Assembly (NCBI GenBank): GCA_003247135.1
Contig: QKAW01000013.1
Coordinates: 1 to 64,000 of the forward strand
Direction of reading: 5' to 3'
DNA from: Spirochaetales bacterium
GTDB taxonomy: Bacteria > Spirochaetota > Spirochaetia > DSM-2461
DNA: 64,000 bases
This document shows, one piece after another, positions 44,652-53,406 of the stretch (within the stretch, counting starts at the first letter, position 1; each line of letters starts with the position of its first letter). The position numbers and the translations under genes are program-made. The notes under the pieces are model-generated. The model was not told the origin of the DNA and did not search any database. It saw only the letters and a list, made by a program, of their open reading frames with translations.

Positions 44652-46274
44652 TTGAACTCAACATCTGAAGGTGTATTTGTTTTAAACAAAAATAAGCAGC
44701 TTATATTTTGCAATGAGAAATTTAAAAATATTACAGGATTAGATACAAGTATAAAAAATCTTGTGCCAACAATGGTTGAAGGTGGTTGGCACAATGATAA
44801 TTTTTACCAGAAAATGTGGCAGTTAATAAATGAAAACGGTTATTGGGAAGATGAAGTCTGGGATATTCATGGTGCTAACAAGAGCCTCTATGTAATGAAT
44901 CAGAAAATTATAAGATTTGGAGCAATAACGAAAAGTAAATATCTTGGAATTATAACCGATATTACTTCACAGCTAAAAGCTCAGCAGGAGCTCTCATATC
45001 TGGAGAAAATTGATCAGAGTACAAATGTTGCAAACCGTTTCTTTGGAGAGAAAAAGTTAAAAGAATTTTTAGAGGAAAAAAGAAAGAATGTAGCAATTGT
45101 ATTACTTGATGTTAATAATTTTTCTCTAATATCTAATACCTTTGGACATACCCAGGGTGATAAAGTTTTAAAAATAATAGCAAATAGATTAAAAAAAAGC
45201 ATTGATGGGGATCAAATCTTCAGTTTTGGAACTGACAGATTTGTAATGTACTTCAGTTACGAAGATAATGATCACATTGAATCTACAGCCTTCAGTATTA
45301 TAGATCAGTTTTATGAGCCATTTATAATCAATGGAAATGATTTTTTTCTCTCTGTTAATTTGGGAATATCACTCTATTTAAAGAATGGAATTGATCCTGA
45401 AGAGTTAATAAGAAATGCTGACTCAGCAATGCTAGAGTCGAGAAAAGAGGATACTAATAGATTCTGTTTTTATGAATCCCAGATGAATGATTCAATAGTT
45501 GAACAGTTCCAGTTTATTGGGGATTTAAGGAAGTCAATTGAGAGAGAAGAGCTTAGTATGGCTTATCATCCCCAGGTGGACAGTAGTATTAATAGAGTTG
45601 TAGGTGCCGAAGCACTTCTAAGATGGATTAGTAAAGATAGAGGTTATATTTCCCCTGCAAAATTTATTCCTGTAGCAGAAAAAAAAGGATTAATGACACC
45701 CCTTGGTGAGTGGGTTCTAAGAAGCTGTTGTGATAATTTTACTAAGTGGAAAGAATTTGGAATCAATGACTCATCAATGTCTATAAACATCTCTGCTGTT
45801 CAATTTAATGATAAAAATCTGGTTCCAATAATAAAAAATATTTTTTATAATAGGGTGGATACTAGTTTAATAGAGCTGGAAATTACTGAAAGTTCTGTAA
45901 TCGATGATGTAGATTTAGCCATTAAAACAATGTATAATCTTAAAGACATGGGGTTTAGATTAGCTATAGATGACTTTGGGATAGGTTTTTCATCCTTAAG
46001 TTATTTAAAGAAATTCCCTATAGATAAACTAAAAATTGATAAATCATTTATTGATAGTATCCTAGAAGAGTCCGGAAGTGTCGCAATAGTCAAAAGTATT
46101 ATTAGCTTGGCAGATAATCTTGATTTAAAAGTAATATCCGAAGGGGTTGAGACAAAAGAGCAGCTTGATTTAGTAAAGAATCTTGGGTGTCCCCTAATTC
46201 AAGGATATTATTACAGTGAACCATTAACCCTTGATAAATTTATTAAATTTCATAGGGAGCTTAATAATAATTAG
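44652..46274 (+). CDS. PAS-GGDEF-EAL protein, likely c-di-GMP phosphodiesterase
   Basis: The 540-residue cytoplasmic protein has a PAS domain (about 1-115), a degenerate GGDEF domain whose motif reads FGTDRF, and an intact EAL domain (VGAEALLRW; LAIDDFGIGFSSLSYL; SEGVETKEQLDLV). It should hydrolyse c-di-GMP and not make it. TTG 44652 is the first conventional start, but the PAS similarity begins about 5-10 codons upstream and the frame is open back to ATA 44604 and ATT 44613, with GGAGAGGTGAA at 44593-44603; a non-AUG start coupled to topA is possible. Confidence 0.88.
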   Translation: MNSTSEGVFVLNKNKQLIFCNEKFKNITGLDTSIKNLVPTMVEGGWHNDNFYQKMWQLINENGYWEDEVWDIHGANKSLYVMNQKIIRFGAITKSKYLGIITDITSQLKAQQELSYLEKIDQSTNVANRFFGEKKLKEFLEEKRKNVAIVLLDVNNFSLISNTFGHTQGDKVLKIIANRLKKSIDGDQIFSFGTDRFVMYFSYEDNDHIESTAFSIIDQFYEPFIINGNDFFLSVNLGISLYLKNGIDPEELIRNADSAMLESRKEDTNRFCFYESQMNDSIVEQFQFIGDLRKSIEREELSMAYHPQVDSSINRVVGAEALLRWISKDRGYISPAKFIPVAEKKGLMTPLGEWVLRSCCDNFTKWKEFGINDSSMSINISAVQFNDKNLVPIIKNIFYNRVDTSLIELEITESSVIDDVDLAIKTMYNLKDMGFRLAIDDFGIGFSSLSYLKKFPIDKLKIDKSFIDSILEESGSVAIVKSIISLADNLDLKVISEGVETKEQLDLVKNLGCPLIQGYYYSEPLTLDKFIKFHRELNNN

Positions 46275-46337
46275 GGTTTTACTTTACTTTTTGACTTTTT
46301 ATACATAAATTGTAATTAATAGATTAAGGAGAGCATA

Positions 46338-48458
46338 GTGGCAGGTGCCGATAACGATAAAAAACCGGATAACGGTAATAAAGATAAATTTGATGAAGTG
46401 TTTAAAAAACTGAAAGGTGGTAATGGTAAGTTTCCTTTAATCTATCTTATTGGAGTTGTAATCGCAATAATTGCAATAAATACTTACTTTACTAAAATGA
46501 CTTCTAATACAATTCCATTAAGTACATTTCAGAGCAAGATTGAGTCTGGTGAGATTAAATATGTTAAGTTTGTAGACGGTTTATATGAAGGTTACTTAAT
46601 AAATCCAAATGGAGCTGACTCCTCAAGATTATCAGTTTATAGAGCAATTCCTCTACCAAGATTAACAGATGCTTCATTTATTGAACTTCTCGATAAAAGT
46701 GGAATTCAGTACGAAGTTATACCAGAGGATAACAACCCTTTAATAGCAATGTTACTTCAATGGGTAATTCCATTGGGTTTAATGTTCTTAATTTGGAGAT
46801 TCATGTTTAAAAAACTTGGTGGTATGGGTGGATCGAATGTTATGAATTTCGGTCAGAACAAATCCAAAATTCTATCAGAAGCCAACACCGGAGTTCTATT
46901 TAACGATGTTGCAGGATGTGAAGAGGCAAAGTATGAGCTGGAAGAGGTTGTAGATTTTTTAAAGAATTCAAAAAAATATACTGAGATTGGTGGTAAAATA
47001 CCAAAGGGTGTACTACTTGTTGGTCCCCCGGGTACAGGTAAAACATTAATGGCAAAAGCTGTTGCAGGGGAAGCTGGAGTTACTTTCTTTAAGCTTTCAG
47101 GTGCGGATTTTGTAGAAATGTTTGTTGGTGTTGGAGCTGCAAGAGTTAGAGATCTGTTTAAACAGGCCAGAGAGAAAGCACCGTCAATAATATTTATAGA
47201 TGAGCTTGATGCTATCGGTAAAAGTCGGGCCGCATCACTATCAACAAACGATGAACGTGAACAGACATTAAATCAGTTACTTGTTGAAATGGATGGTTTT
47301 GACACACAGACAGGCGTTATCCTGCTTGCAGCAACAAACAGACCTGAAATTCTGGATCCCGCACTTTTAAGACCTGGTCGATTTGACAGACAAGTTCTGG
47401 TAGACAAACCGGATCTTCTGGGACGTGAAGAGATATTAAGAATACACTCAAAAGGTGTTAAACTGGATTCTGAACTGTCATTAAAAGATGTTGCAAAATC
47501 TACCCCTGGCTTTGTTGGTGCAGACTTGGCAAATATTGTTAATGAAGCGGCACTTTTAGCAGTTAGAGCTGGTAGAAAATTTGTTAAACAAGCTGATTTT
47601 GAGGAAGCTATTGAGAAATCTGTAGCAGGTCTTGAGAAGAAGAATAGATTAATAAACCCACGTGAGCGAGAGATTGTTGCATATCATGAAGTAGGGCATG
47701 CATTAATTGCTGCATTTACTCCAGATCAGAACCCTGTACAGAAAATTTCCATAGTGCCAAGGGGATTTGGTGCACTGGGTTATACCATGCAGACTCCTAC
47801 CGAAGATCGATTTTTAATGACTGAAGAGGAGTTGATTGGAGAAGTTGATGTTCTTCTTGGTGGTAGAGCTGCAGAGATGCTAATATATAATAAACTTTCA
47901 ACTGGAGCTTCCAACGATATAGAGAGAGCAACCAAAATTGTTAAGAATATGATTACTGTTTACGGTATGAGTAGCAGATTTAAAAATGTTGCTTTAAGTG
48001 TTCAACAGAACTCATATTTACAGGGTGGTGGTTCAACAAAAGAGTACTCAGAGACAACTCAGCAATACATTGATGATGAAATTTCCAAGGTTCTTGCTGA
48101 AAGATATGAGCATGTTCAAGGAATATTAAAAGATCATCTGGAACTACTTGAATCATTAACTGAAAGGTTAATGCATGATGAAGTTTTAACAAGTAGTGAA
48201 TTTATGGACCTTGTTAAGGCTGATGAGAAGGGTAAACAAAGTTATGAAGAGAGAAAGAAGCTTGACATGAAACCTTCTGAAAGAGCTGAAGAGACCGGGA
48301 AAAAGAGAAATGATGAAATTATAGAAAGAAATAAAGCTATAATGGAAGCTAAAAAAAATGCCCCCCCTGTTGTTAGAGAGGAACATAAAAAAGAGAATCC
48401 ATTTGTCAGGGAAATTGAATTGAAATTAAAAGACCCTACAGATAAAAAAGATAAGTAA
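46338..48458 (+). CDS. ftsH: ATP-dependent zinc metalloprotease FtsH
   Basis: The 706-residue membrane AAA protease degrades membrane and short-lived regulatory proteins. Two membrane helices (about 32-50 and 138-156) flank the periplasmic domain; Walker A GPPGTGKT is at 229-236, Walker B is [11 protein letters not shown], and the zinc motif is H450-E-x-x-H454. It starts at GTG 46338 with AAGGAG before it. A TTGACT at 46291-46296 is a candidate -35 box. A terminator hairpin and then an SPFH gene follow. Confidence 0.98.
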   Translation: MAGADNDKKPDNGNKDKFDEVFKKLKGGNGKFPLIYLIGVVIAIIAINTYFTKMTSNTIPLSTFQSKIESGEIKYVKFVDGLYEGYLINPNGADSSRLSVYRAIPLPRLTDASFIELLDKSGIQYEVIPEDNNPLIAMLLQWVIPLGLMFLIWRFMFKKLGGMGGSNVMNFGQNKSKILSEANTGVLFNDVAGCEEAKYELEEVVDFLKNSKKYTEIGGKIPKGVLLVGPPGTGKTLMAKAVAGEAGVTFFKLSGADFVEMFVGVGAARVRDLFKQAREKAPSIIFIDELDAIGKSRAASLSTNDEREQTLNQLLVEMDGFDTQTGVILLAATNRPEILDPALLRPGRFDRQVLVDKPDLLGREEILRIHSKGVKLDSELSLKDVAKSTPGFVGADLANIVNEAALLAVRAGRKFVKQADFEEAIEKSVAGLEKKNRLINPREREIVAYHEVGHALIAAFTPDQNPVQKISIVPRGFGALGYTMQTPTEDRFLMTEEELIGEVDVLLGGRAAEMLIYNKLSTGASNDIERATKIVKNMITVYGMSSRFKNVALSVQQNSYLQGGGSTKEYSETTQQYIDDEISKVLAERYEHVQGILKDHLELLESLTERLMHDEVLTSSEFMDLVKADEKGKQSYEERKKLDMKPSERAEETGKKRNDEIIERNKAIMEAKKNAPPVVREEHKKENPFVREIELKLKDPTDKKDK

Positions 48459-48465
48459 AAATTAG

Positions 48466-48491
48466 CCGGAGAATTATTCTCCGGTTTTTTT
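48466..48491 (+). terminator. Intrinsic terminator after ftsH
   Basis: CCGGAGAA-TTA-TTCTCCGG (48466-48484) is a perfect 8-bp stem followed by seven T. The next gene starts only 22 bases later with no visible promoter in between, so it probably acts as a partial (read-through) terminator inside an operon. Confidence 0.85.
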
Positions 48492-48512
48492 AATTTAAAA
48501 AGAGGTAACAAA

Positions 48513-48725
48513 ATGATATTTTATAGGTTTTTAATGTTTGTCGTTATTTGTTTCGGTGGATATATGATCTACAGAGTTGCAATCAGTTCATGGAAAAAGT
48601 CATCTGTAGATGATAAACTGGATGAAATAGAGCTTGAAAAAGAGATTCATGAGCATATTCAGGAAGTAGATGAAGAAGAAGCAAAACATAATAAAGAAGA
48701 CATAGATAATTTTTTAAAGTCATAG
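48513..48725 (+). CDS. Small single-pass membrane protein
   Basis: The 70-residue protein has one N-terminal membrane helix (about 5-24) and a highly charged, acidic, probably helical tail (DDKLDEIELEKEIHEHIQEVDEEEAK). I know no family. AAAGAGG precedes the ATG. It sits between ftsH and an SPFH gene, so a small partner of a FtsH-SPFH membrane complex is a reasonable guess. Confidence 0.7.
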   Translation: MIFYRFLMFVVICFGGYMIYRVAISSWKKSSVDDKLDEIELEKEIHEHIQEVDEEEAKHNKEDIDNFLKS

Positions 48726-48742
48726 TTAATTAAGGAGTTAAA

Positions 48743-49951
48743 ATGGCAGAAACAAAATCCGCAAGTCCAAGAAAAATTGGAGTTATTATTTTTGTAATAG
48801 TAGCAATTGCAGCACTATTTTTATTATCGAATTCCCTGGTCTCTACCAATAAGTCAGGATATTATCAGGTTAAACAGGCTGCTGTTACTGGTACAATGAG
48901 TGTTCGTAGTACACCTGGTATGTATGCCCAGTTATTTGGTGATATAACAGATTATCAGATTTCTGATATGTATTATTTCTCAAAGTATGATGAAGAGGGT
49001 GGTGCAGGTTTTGAAGCAGCACCTATAAAAGTTCGTTTTAATGATGGTGGAACAGCAGAAATTTCAGGTTCTATTAAGTATAGATTATCTTTAAAAGAGG
49101 ACACACAATTAAAACTTCATGCAGATTTTAAATCCTACGAGTCTGTAAAGCAGGATTTGGTTAGACAGGTTGTTACTGAAGCTTTAATGCAGACTGCAAC
49201 ACTAATGAAAGCTGAAGAGTCATACTCTTCCAGAAGAAGTGAATTTACATCCCTTGCTGAAGAGCAGGTTAAACTTGGAATATTTGAGACTGAATCAGAA
49301 GAGATTAAAACAACAGATGCTGATGGTAATGAATTTATTGAAAGATATGTAAAATTAAAAGTTGGTGCAGATGGTGTTAGAGTTATTAGAAAAGAATCTC
49401 CATTTGTTAGATATGACATTGAAGTTTTACAGTTTGTTATTAAAGATATAGATTTTGATCAGACTATTGATTCTTTAATTGCAAAGAAAAAAGAGGCTGA
49501 ACAGCAGAGAGTTGTTGCAAAAGCAAATGCCGAGAGAGCTAAACAGGATGCAATAACCGCAGAGATGCAGGGAAAAGCTAAAGAGGCTGAAGCTAAAGCA
49601 GTTGAGAACGTTGAGAAGATAAAAGAGGTAACTCAGGCACAAAAAAGATTTGAAGTTGCAGAATTTGAACTTAAACGTGCACAGAAAGAGGCTGAAGCTC
49701 AACTAGTTTTAGCAAGAGCAGAAGCTGAAAAGAATCAATTATTGGTAAAAGCAGGTCTCGCTCCTGAAGTTAAAGCACAAATAGATAAGGATATTGCTAT
49801 TGGTGTTGCTGCAGAGTTGGCAAAAATCAAGTTCCCGGAAATGATGATTATAGGTGGGGATTCCAACAATGGTGGAGCTTTAAACCCTTTTGATGCTGTA
49901 GGTTTGGAATCATTTCTAAAAATTCAGAAGAGCTTTTCAGAAACTGAATAA
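48743..49951 (+). CDS. SPFH/Band 7 domain protein (HflK/flotillin-like)
   Basis: The 402-residue protein has one N-terminal membrane helix (about 11-30), an SPFH domain (about 35-240) and a long Ala/Glu-rich coiled coil (about 250-360), with a short hydrophobic C-terminus. TTAAGGAG precedes the ATG. In other bacteria HflK/HflC form a cage over FtsH, so the position two genes downstream of ftsH suggests a comparable role with a single SPFH protein. Confidence 0.88.
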   Translation: MAETKSASPRKIGVIIFVIVAIAALFLLSNSLVSTNKSGYYQVKQAAVTGTMSVRSTPGMYAQLFGDITDYQISDMYYFSKYDEEGGAGFEAAPIKVRFNDGGTAEISGSIKYRLSLKEDTQLKLHADFKSYESVKQDLVRQVVTEALMQTATLMKAEESYSSRRSEFTSLAEEQVKLGIFETESEEIKTTDADGNEFIERYVKLKVGADGVRVIRKESPFVRYDIEVLQFVIKDIDFDQTIDSLIAKKKEAEQQRVVAKANAERAKQDAITAEMQGKAKEAEAKAVENVEKIKEVTQAQKRFEVAEFELKRAQKEAEAQLVLARAEAEKNQLLVKAGLAPEVKAQIDKDIAIGVAAELAKIKFPEMMIIGGDSNNGGALNPFDAVGLESFLKIQKSFSETE

Positions 49952-49974
49952 ATCACCTATTAATACAATTGTAG

Positions 49975-50012
49975 AAAAGTCACAAGAAATTATTTTTTGT
50001 GACTTTTTTTTT
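49975..50012 (+). terminator. Intrinsic terminator after the SPFH gene
   Basis: AAAAGTCACAA (49975-49985) pairs with TTGTGACTTTT (49997-50007), and T continues to 50012. This is a strong terminator for the ftsH-SPFH operon. Confidence 0.85.
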
Positions 50013-50047
50013 CTAAAAGCAGATATTATAAAGATAAGGTGAGTAAT

Positions 50048-50401
50048 ATGGAAAATTATAATCTGGTTAGGCCTGAACATCTCAATCATCAAGGGTATCT
50101 TTTTGGCGGTCAACTTCTTGCATGGGTTGATGAGTGTGCCTGGATGGCAGCTGCCAAGGATTATCCTAAACTTATACTGGTAACAAGGGCAATGGATAAT
50201 ATTGAGTTCAAGCACCCTGTAAAGAATGGTTCAATCCTACGATTTCATACAGAAAAATCAAGGGTAGGAACTTCCTCAATTAATTATCTTGTTGAAGTTT
50301 ACGAGGATGACAGGGTATCTGAAGATGAAAAACTTGCATTTTCGACAACTGTAACTTTTGTATCCATTGACAGGGATGGAAATAAAAAGAGTATTTCCTG
50401 A
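50048..50401 (+). CDS. Acyl-CoA thioesterase, hotdog fold (YciA-like)
   Basis: The 117-residue protein has the hotdog signature LNHQGYLFGGQLLAWVDECAW and ends with the strand-rich TSSINYLVEVYED. It should hydrolyse short or medium acyl-CoA in the cytoplasm. I chose ATG 50048 because AAGGTGAG precedes it; the GTG at 50039 lies within that site. Confidence 0.9.
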   Translation: MENYNLVRPEHLNHQGYLFGGQLLAWVDECAWMAAAKDYPKLILVTRAMDNIEFKHPVKNGSILRFHTEKSRVGTSSINYLVEVYEDDRVSEDEKLAFSTTVTFVSIDRDGNKKSIS

Positions 50402-50417
50402 CTATTTAGAGGCTTGA

Positions 50418-52196
50418 TTGATTAAGAAAATATATACGATTCTACTATTTGTAACACTTACAACACTGTATTCTAAAGACAAAATTATTATTGAAAATGA
50501 GAAAGTTAAAGTCAACCTGGGAAAAAAACTTGAATATTATGTTGATAGAGATGGTACTTATGAAGTTAATGATTTTATAAATAAATCTGATATCCCTTTT
50601 ATTAAATCCGAGGATGAAAATTTAAATTTCGGTTTCTCAAGAGATACTCACTGGGTCAGATTTGATGTCCAGAATGTTTATAATAATGAGCTGGATATTT
50701 TACTTGAGTATCTTCATCCCCATATGGACTTTATTAATGTTTATATTGTAAGAGATGGGATTGTTCTTAAAGAGATTACTGGAGGGGATCAGTATCCCTA
50801 TGGACACAGAGAGATTGATTATCAGAATATAGTCTATAATATAAAATTACCTAAAAGCAGTGAAACAACATTTTATATAAGATTTAAGACCCAGGGTTCT
50901 ATGCAGATTCCATTAAAACTTTGGGACAAAATCTCTTTTGCTGAAAAGGTAAATAAAGAGCAATTTTTTTTAGGACTCTATTTTGGTGTTCTAATTGGTT
51001 TGCTAGCATATAATACTTTCCTCTGTTTTTTTCTTAGGGACTTGAACTATGTTTTTTATGTAATCTATCTCTTTATCATTATTATTCTGCAGCTTGAAAT
51101 TAATAGACTGGATGTAGAGTATTTATGGCCTAACAGTATATATTTCTCTAACATAACCTTTCCAATGCTATACAATCTTGGCTTTGTCTTTGCAGCCATT
51201 TTCTCGGTGAATTTTTTGCAAACAAAAAAGTATGTTCCGCTGTTTGATAAAATTATTAAAATTTTTATCGGGATAGGAATTGTAGGTTTTCTACTAACTA
51301 TTTTTGTCAGTTACAATGCGGGATTCTTTCCTGTACTCTATATCTTAGCCATTTTTGAACCTATACTATTATTTATTGCAGGTATTGTAAGTTGGAAAAG
51401 GGGTAATAAGGTGGCCAGACATTATACCATAGCATGGAGTGCTTTAATTATCTCTTCACTTATCTTTAATTTACGGAATATTACACTACTGCCAAGTGTG
51501 TTCTTTACAGATTATGCCCTCTACTTTGGTACTGTTATAGAAGCTATTTTCCTATCTGTTGCATTGGCAGACAGAATTAATATGATAAAAGCAAAAATTA
51601 TTACTGTACAGGAAAAATTTACAAAAGAGTTGGAAGCTAAGGTCTTAGATAGAACAAGGGAGCTGGAGATTTCTAATAAGAAACTTTCAGAACTTTCCAT
51701 TAAAGACGGTTTGACAAACCTGTATAACAGGCGTTTTTTTGATCAAGCATTGGAGAGAGAGTGGAATAGATTAATGCGGACAGGTTCTCCACTATCAATT
51801 ATAATTCTGGACATTGATTATTTTAAACTTTATAACGACAACTATGGACACCAGGCAGGTGATGAGTGCATTAAAGAATTAGCTGAATCTATTAATAGTT
51901 CAATAAATAGAAGTTCTGATGTAGCTGCAAGGTATGGTGGAGAAGAGTTTATAATTATACTTCCTGAATCAGGAATGGAAGGTGCATTAAAAGTTTCAGA
52001 AAAATTACAGGATAATTTATCTAAAAAAAGAATTGAGCATAAACATTCCAAGGTCTCTGATTACGTAACAGTCAGTATCGGAATATCTACAATAATTCCT
52101 TCCCTAAATCTTACCCCGCAGCTTATTGTTAAACAGAGCGATGAAGCTCTCTATAGGAGTAAAAATGCAGGAAGGAATAAAATTTCAGTCTATTAG
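50418..52196 (+). CDS. 7TM-DISM diguanylate cyclase
   Basis: The 592-residue protein starts with a signal peptide (TTG start, AGAGG upstream), an extracellular 7TMR-DISMED2 beta-domain (about 25-175), seven membrane helices (about 185-385), a coiled linker and a GGDEF domain whose active motif reads GGEEF (RYGGEEFIIILPESG). It should make c-di-GMP in response to an external ligand, perhaps a sugar. It ends in a 4-base overlap with the convergent polyferredoxin gene. Confidence 0.92.
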   Translation: MIKKIYTILLFVTLTTLYSKDKIIIENEKVKVNLGKKLEYYVDRDGTYEVNDFINKSDIPFIKSEDENLNFGFSRDTHWVRFDVQNVYNNELDILLEYLHPHMDFINVYIVRDGIVLKEITGGDQYPYGHREIDYQNIVYNIKLPKSSETTFYIRFKTQGSMQIPLKLWDKISFAEKVNKEQFFLGLYFGVLIGLLAYNTFLCFFLRDLNYVFYVIYLFIIIILQLEINRLDVEYLWPNSIYFSNITFPMLYNLGFVFAAIFSVNFLQTKKYVPLFDKIIKIFIGIGIVGFLLTIFVSYNAGFFPVLYILAIFEPILLFIAGIVSWKRGNKVARHYTIAWSALIISSLIFNLRNITLLPSVFFTDYALYFGTVIEAIFLSVALADRINMIKAKIITVQEKFTKELEAKVLDRTRELEISNKKLSELSIKDGLTNLYNRRFFDQALEREWNRLMRTGSPLSIIILDIDYFKLYNDNYGHQAGDECIKELAESINSSINRSSDVAARYGGEEFIIILPESGMEGALKVSEKLQDNLSKKRIEHKHSKVSDYVTVSIGISTIIPSLNLTPQLIVKQSDEALYRSKNAGRNKISVY

Positions 52197-53371
52197 TGGT
52201 CTCCTCCGCAACTTCCACCACCAAGTAGTTTTCTTGGTTCAAGTCCTGCTTCCTCATAGAGCTGGTTTACTATTTTCTCCATTTTAGATGGTTCAATGTT
52301 TAGTTCATTAAGGGTTTTGTAAAATTCTTCTTCCAATGTCAGGTTAAATTCATTTACAAAGTAAGTTGGGTGAATTTTGTAAACCTGAATTATATCCACA
52401 AGAGTGTTATCACCTTTTATACGTTGAGGCCCCCAGTAAAGTCTTTCAACTTTTTGTTCAAGACCAGTATCTGCCTTCCATAGGAATTTTTTAGTAACAG
52501 TTGTTATTGTAACAGATATTGCAAAAATAGCTAAAGTTCCAAAAAGAACAGCAACAACCGGAATTCTTTTTCGCTTTTTTCCGGGAGTAACATAGAAAAG
52601 AGTGTTATTTACTGGGCAACTGTTTATACATTCACTACATGTTAAACACTCCGCACTTGTTACCAACTCTTTTGCTGAAACTTCAATATTTACAGGGCAA
52701 ACCTTATCGCAAAGTTTACAATCTATACAACTTGAAGACTCTCTTTTAATTTTGGTAATACCAACCTTTGAAACTATTCCAAGAAACCCACCCATTGGAC
52801 AAAGATATTTACAGAAAGGTCTATCAGAGAAAAAACCAAGTATTAGAGATAGTACAAGAATTATGAAGCCTGCAAGGGAGTTGGAAAAAAGATCCTCAGA
52901 TCCAAGATGATGAAATGCTACCCATGGGTCATAAGGTCTTATGGCCATATCCATTGTATTCCATGCTAAGCCAAGAAACAGGATAAGAACCGGGTATTTA
53001 AGATAACGTAGAATATTGTCAATTTTTACTGGAAGATTAAATCTTCTCTTAATAACTTTTCTACCAGCTATACCAAAAAGTTCCTGTAAGAAACCAAGAG
53101 GGCAAATGTTTCCACAGAATGATCTTCTGAATACAAGAGCTGTTCCTATTGTTGTAAATAGAAGTATAACGCTACTAAGTGCAACTCTTTTTAATAGAAC
53201 TTGGTATCTTAATAAAGCCCATGCGGATTCTAGCCCTCCAAAGGGACAGAATGCATCTATAGATGGGTATATTTTGATTATCTGATGTAATCTACCCAAA
53301 ACCGTTGTTAATACTAGAATGGATAAAAGAATAATCCATCTAAAAATTTTTAATGTTCTGCTTTTATTCAT
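52193..53371 (-). CDS. Membrane polyferredoxin (NapH/YccM-like)
   Basis: The 392-residue membrane protein has about five helices and several cysteine motifs: CPFGGLESAW, CGNICPLGFL, CKYLCPMGG, and two 4Fe-4S sites CIDCKLCDKVCP and CLTCSECINSCP. It ends GGGSCGGDH. It probably passes electrons across or along the membrane (NapH, NosR or Rnf-associated type). The ATG has TATAAT (minus 53383-53378) 6 bases upstream and no ribosome site. Confidence 0.9.
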   Translation of the reverse strand: MNKSRTLKIFRWIILLSILVLTTVLGRLHQIIKIYPSIDAFCPFGGLESAWALLRYQVLLKRVALSSVILLFTTIGTALVFRRSFCGNICPLGFLQELFGIAGRKVIKRRFNLPVKIDNILRYLKYPVLILFLGLAWNTMDMAIRPYDPWVAFHHLGSEDLFSNSLAGFIILVLSLILGFFSDRPFCKYLCPMGGFLGIVSKVGITKIKRESSSCIDCKLCDKVCPVNIEVSAKELVTSAECLTCSECINSCPVNNTLFYVTPGKKRKRIPVVAVLFGTLAIFAISVTITTVTKKFLWKADTGLEQKVERLYWGPQRIKGDNTLVDIIQVYKIHPTYFVNEFNLTLEEEFYKTLNELNIEPSKMEKIVNQLYEEAGLEPRKLLGGGSCGGDH

Positions 53372-53406
53372 GGCTGAATTATATATTGGTTTTACTATAT
53401 TAGCAA

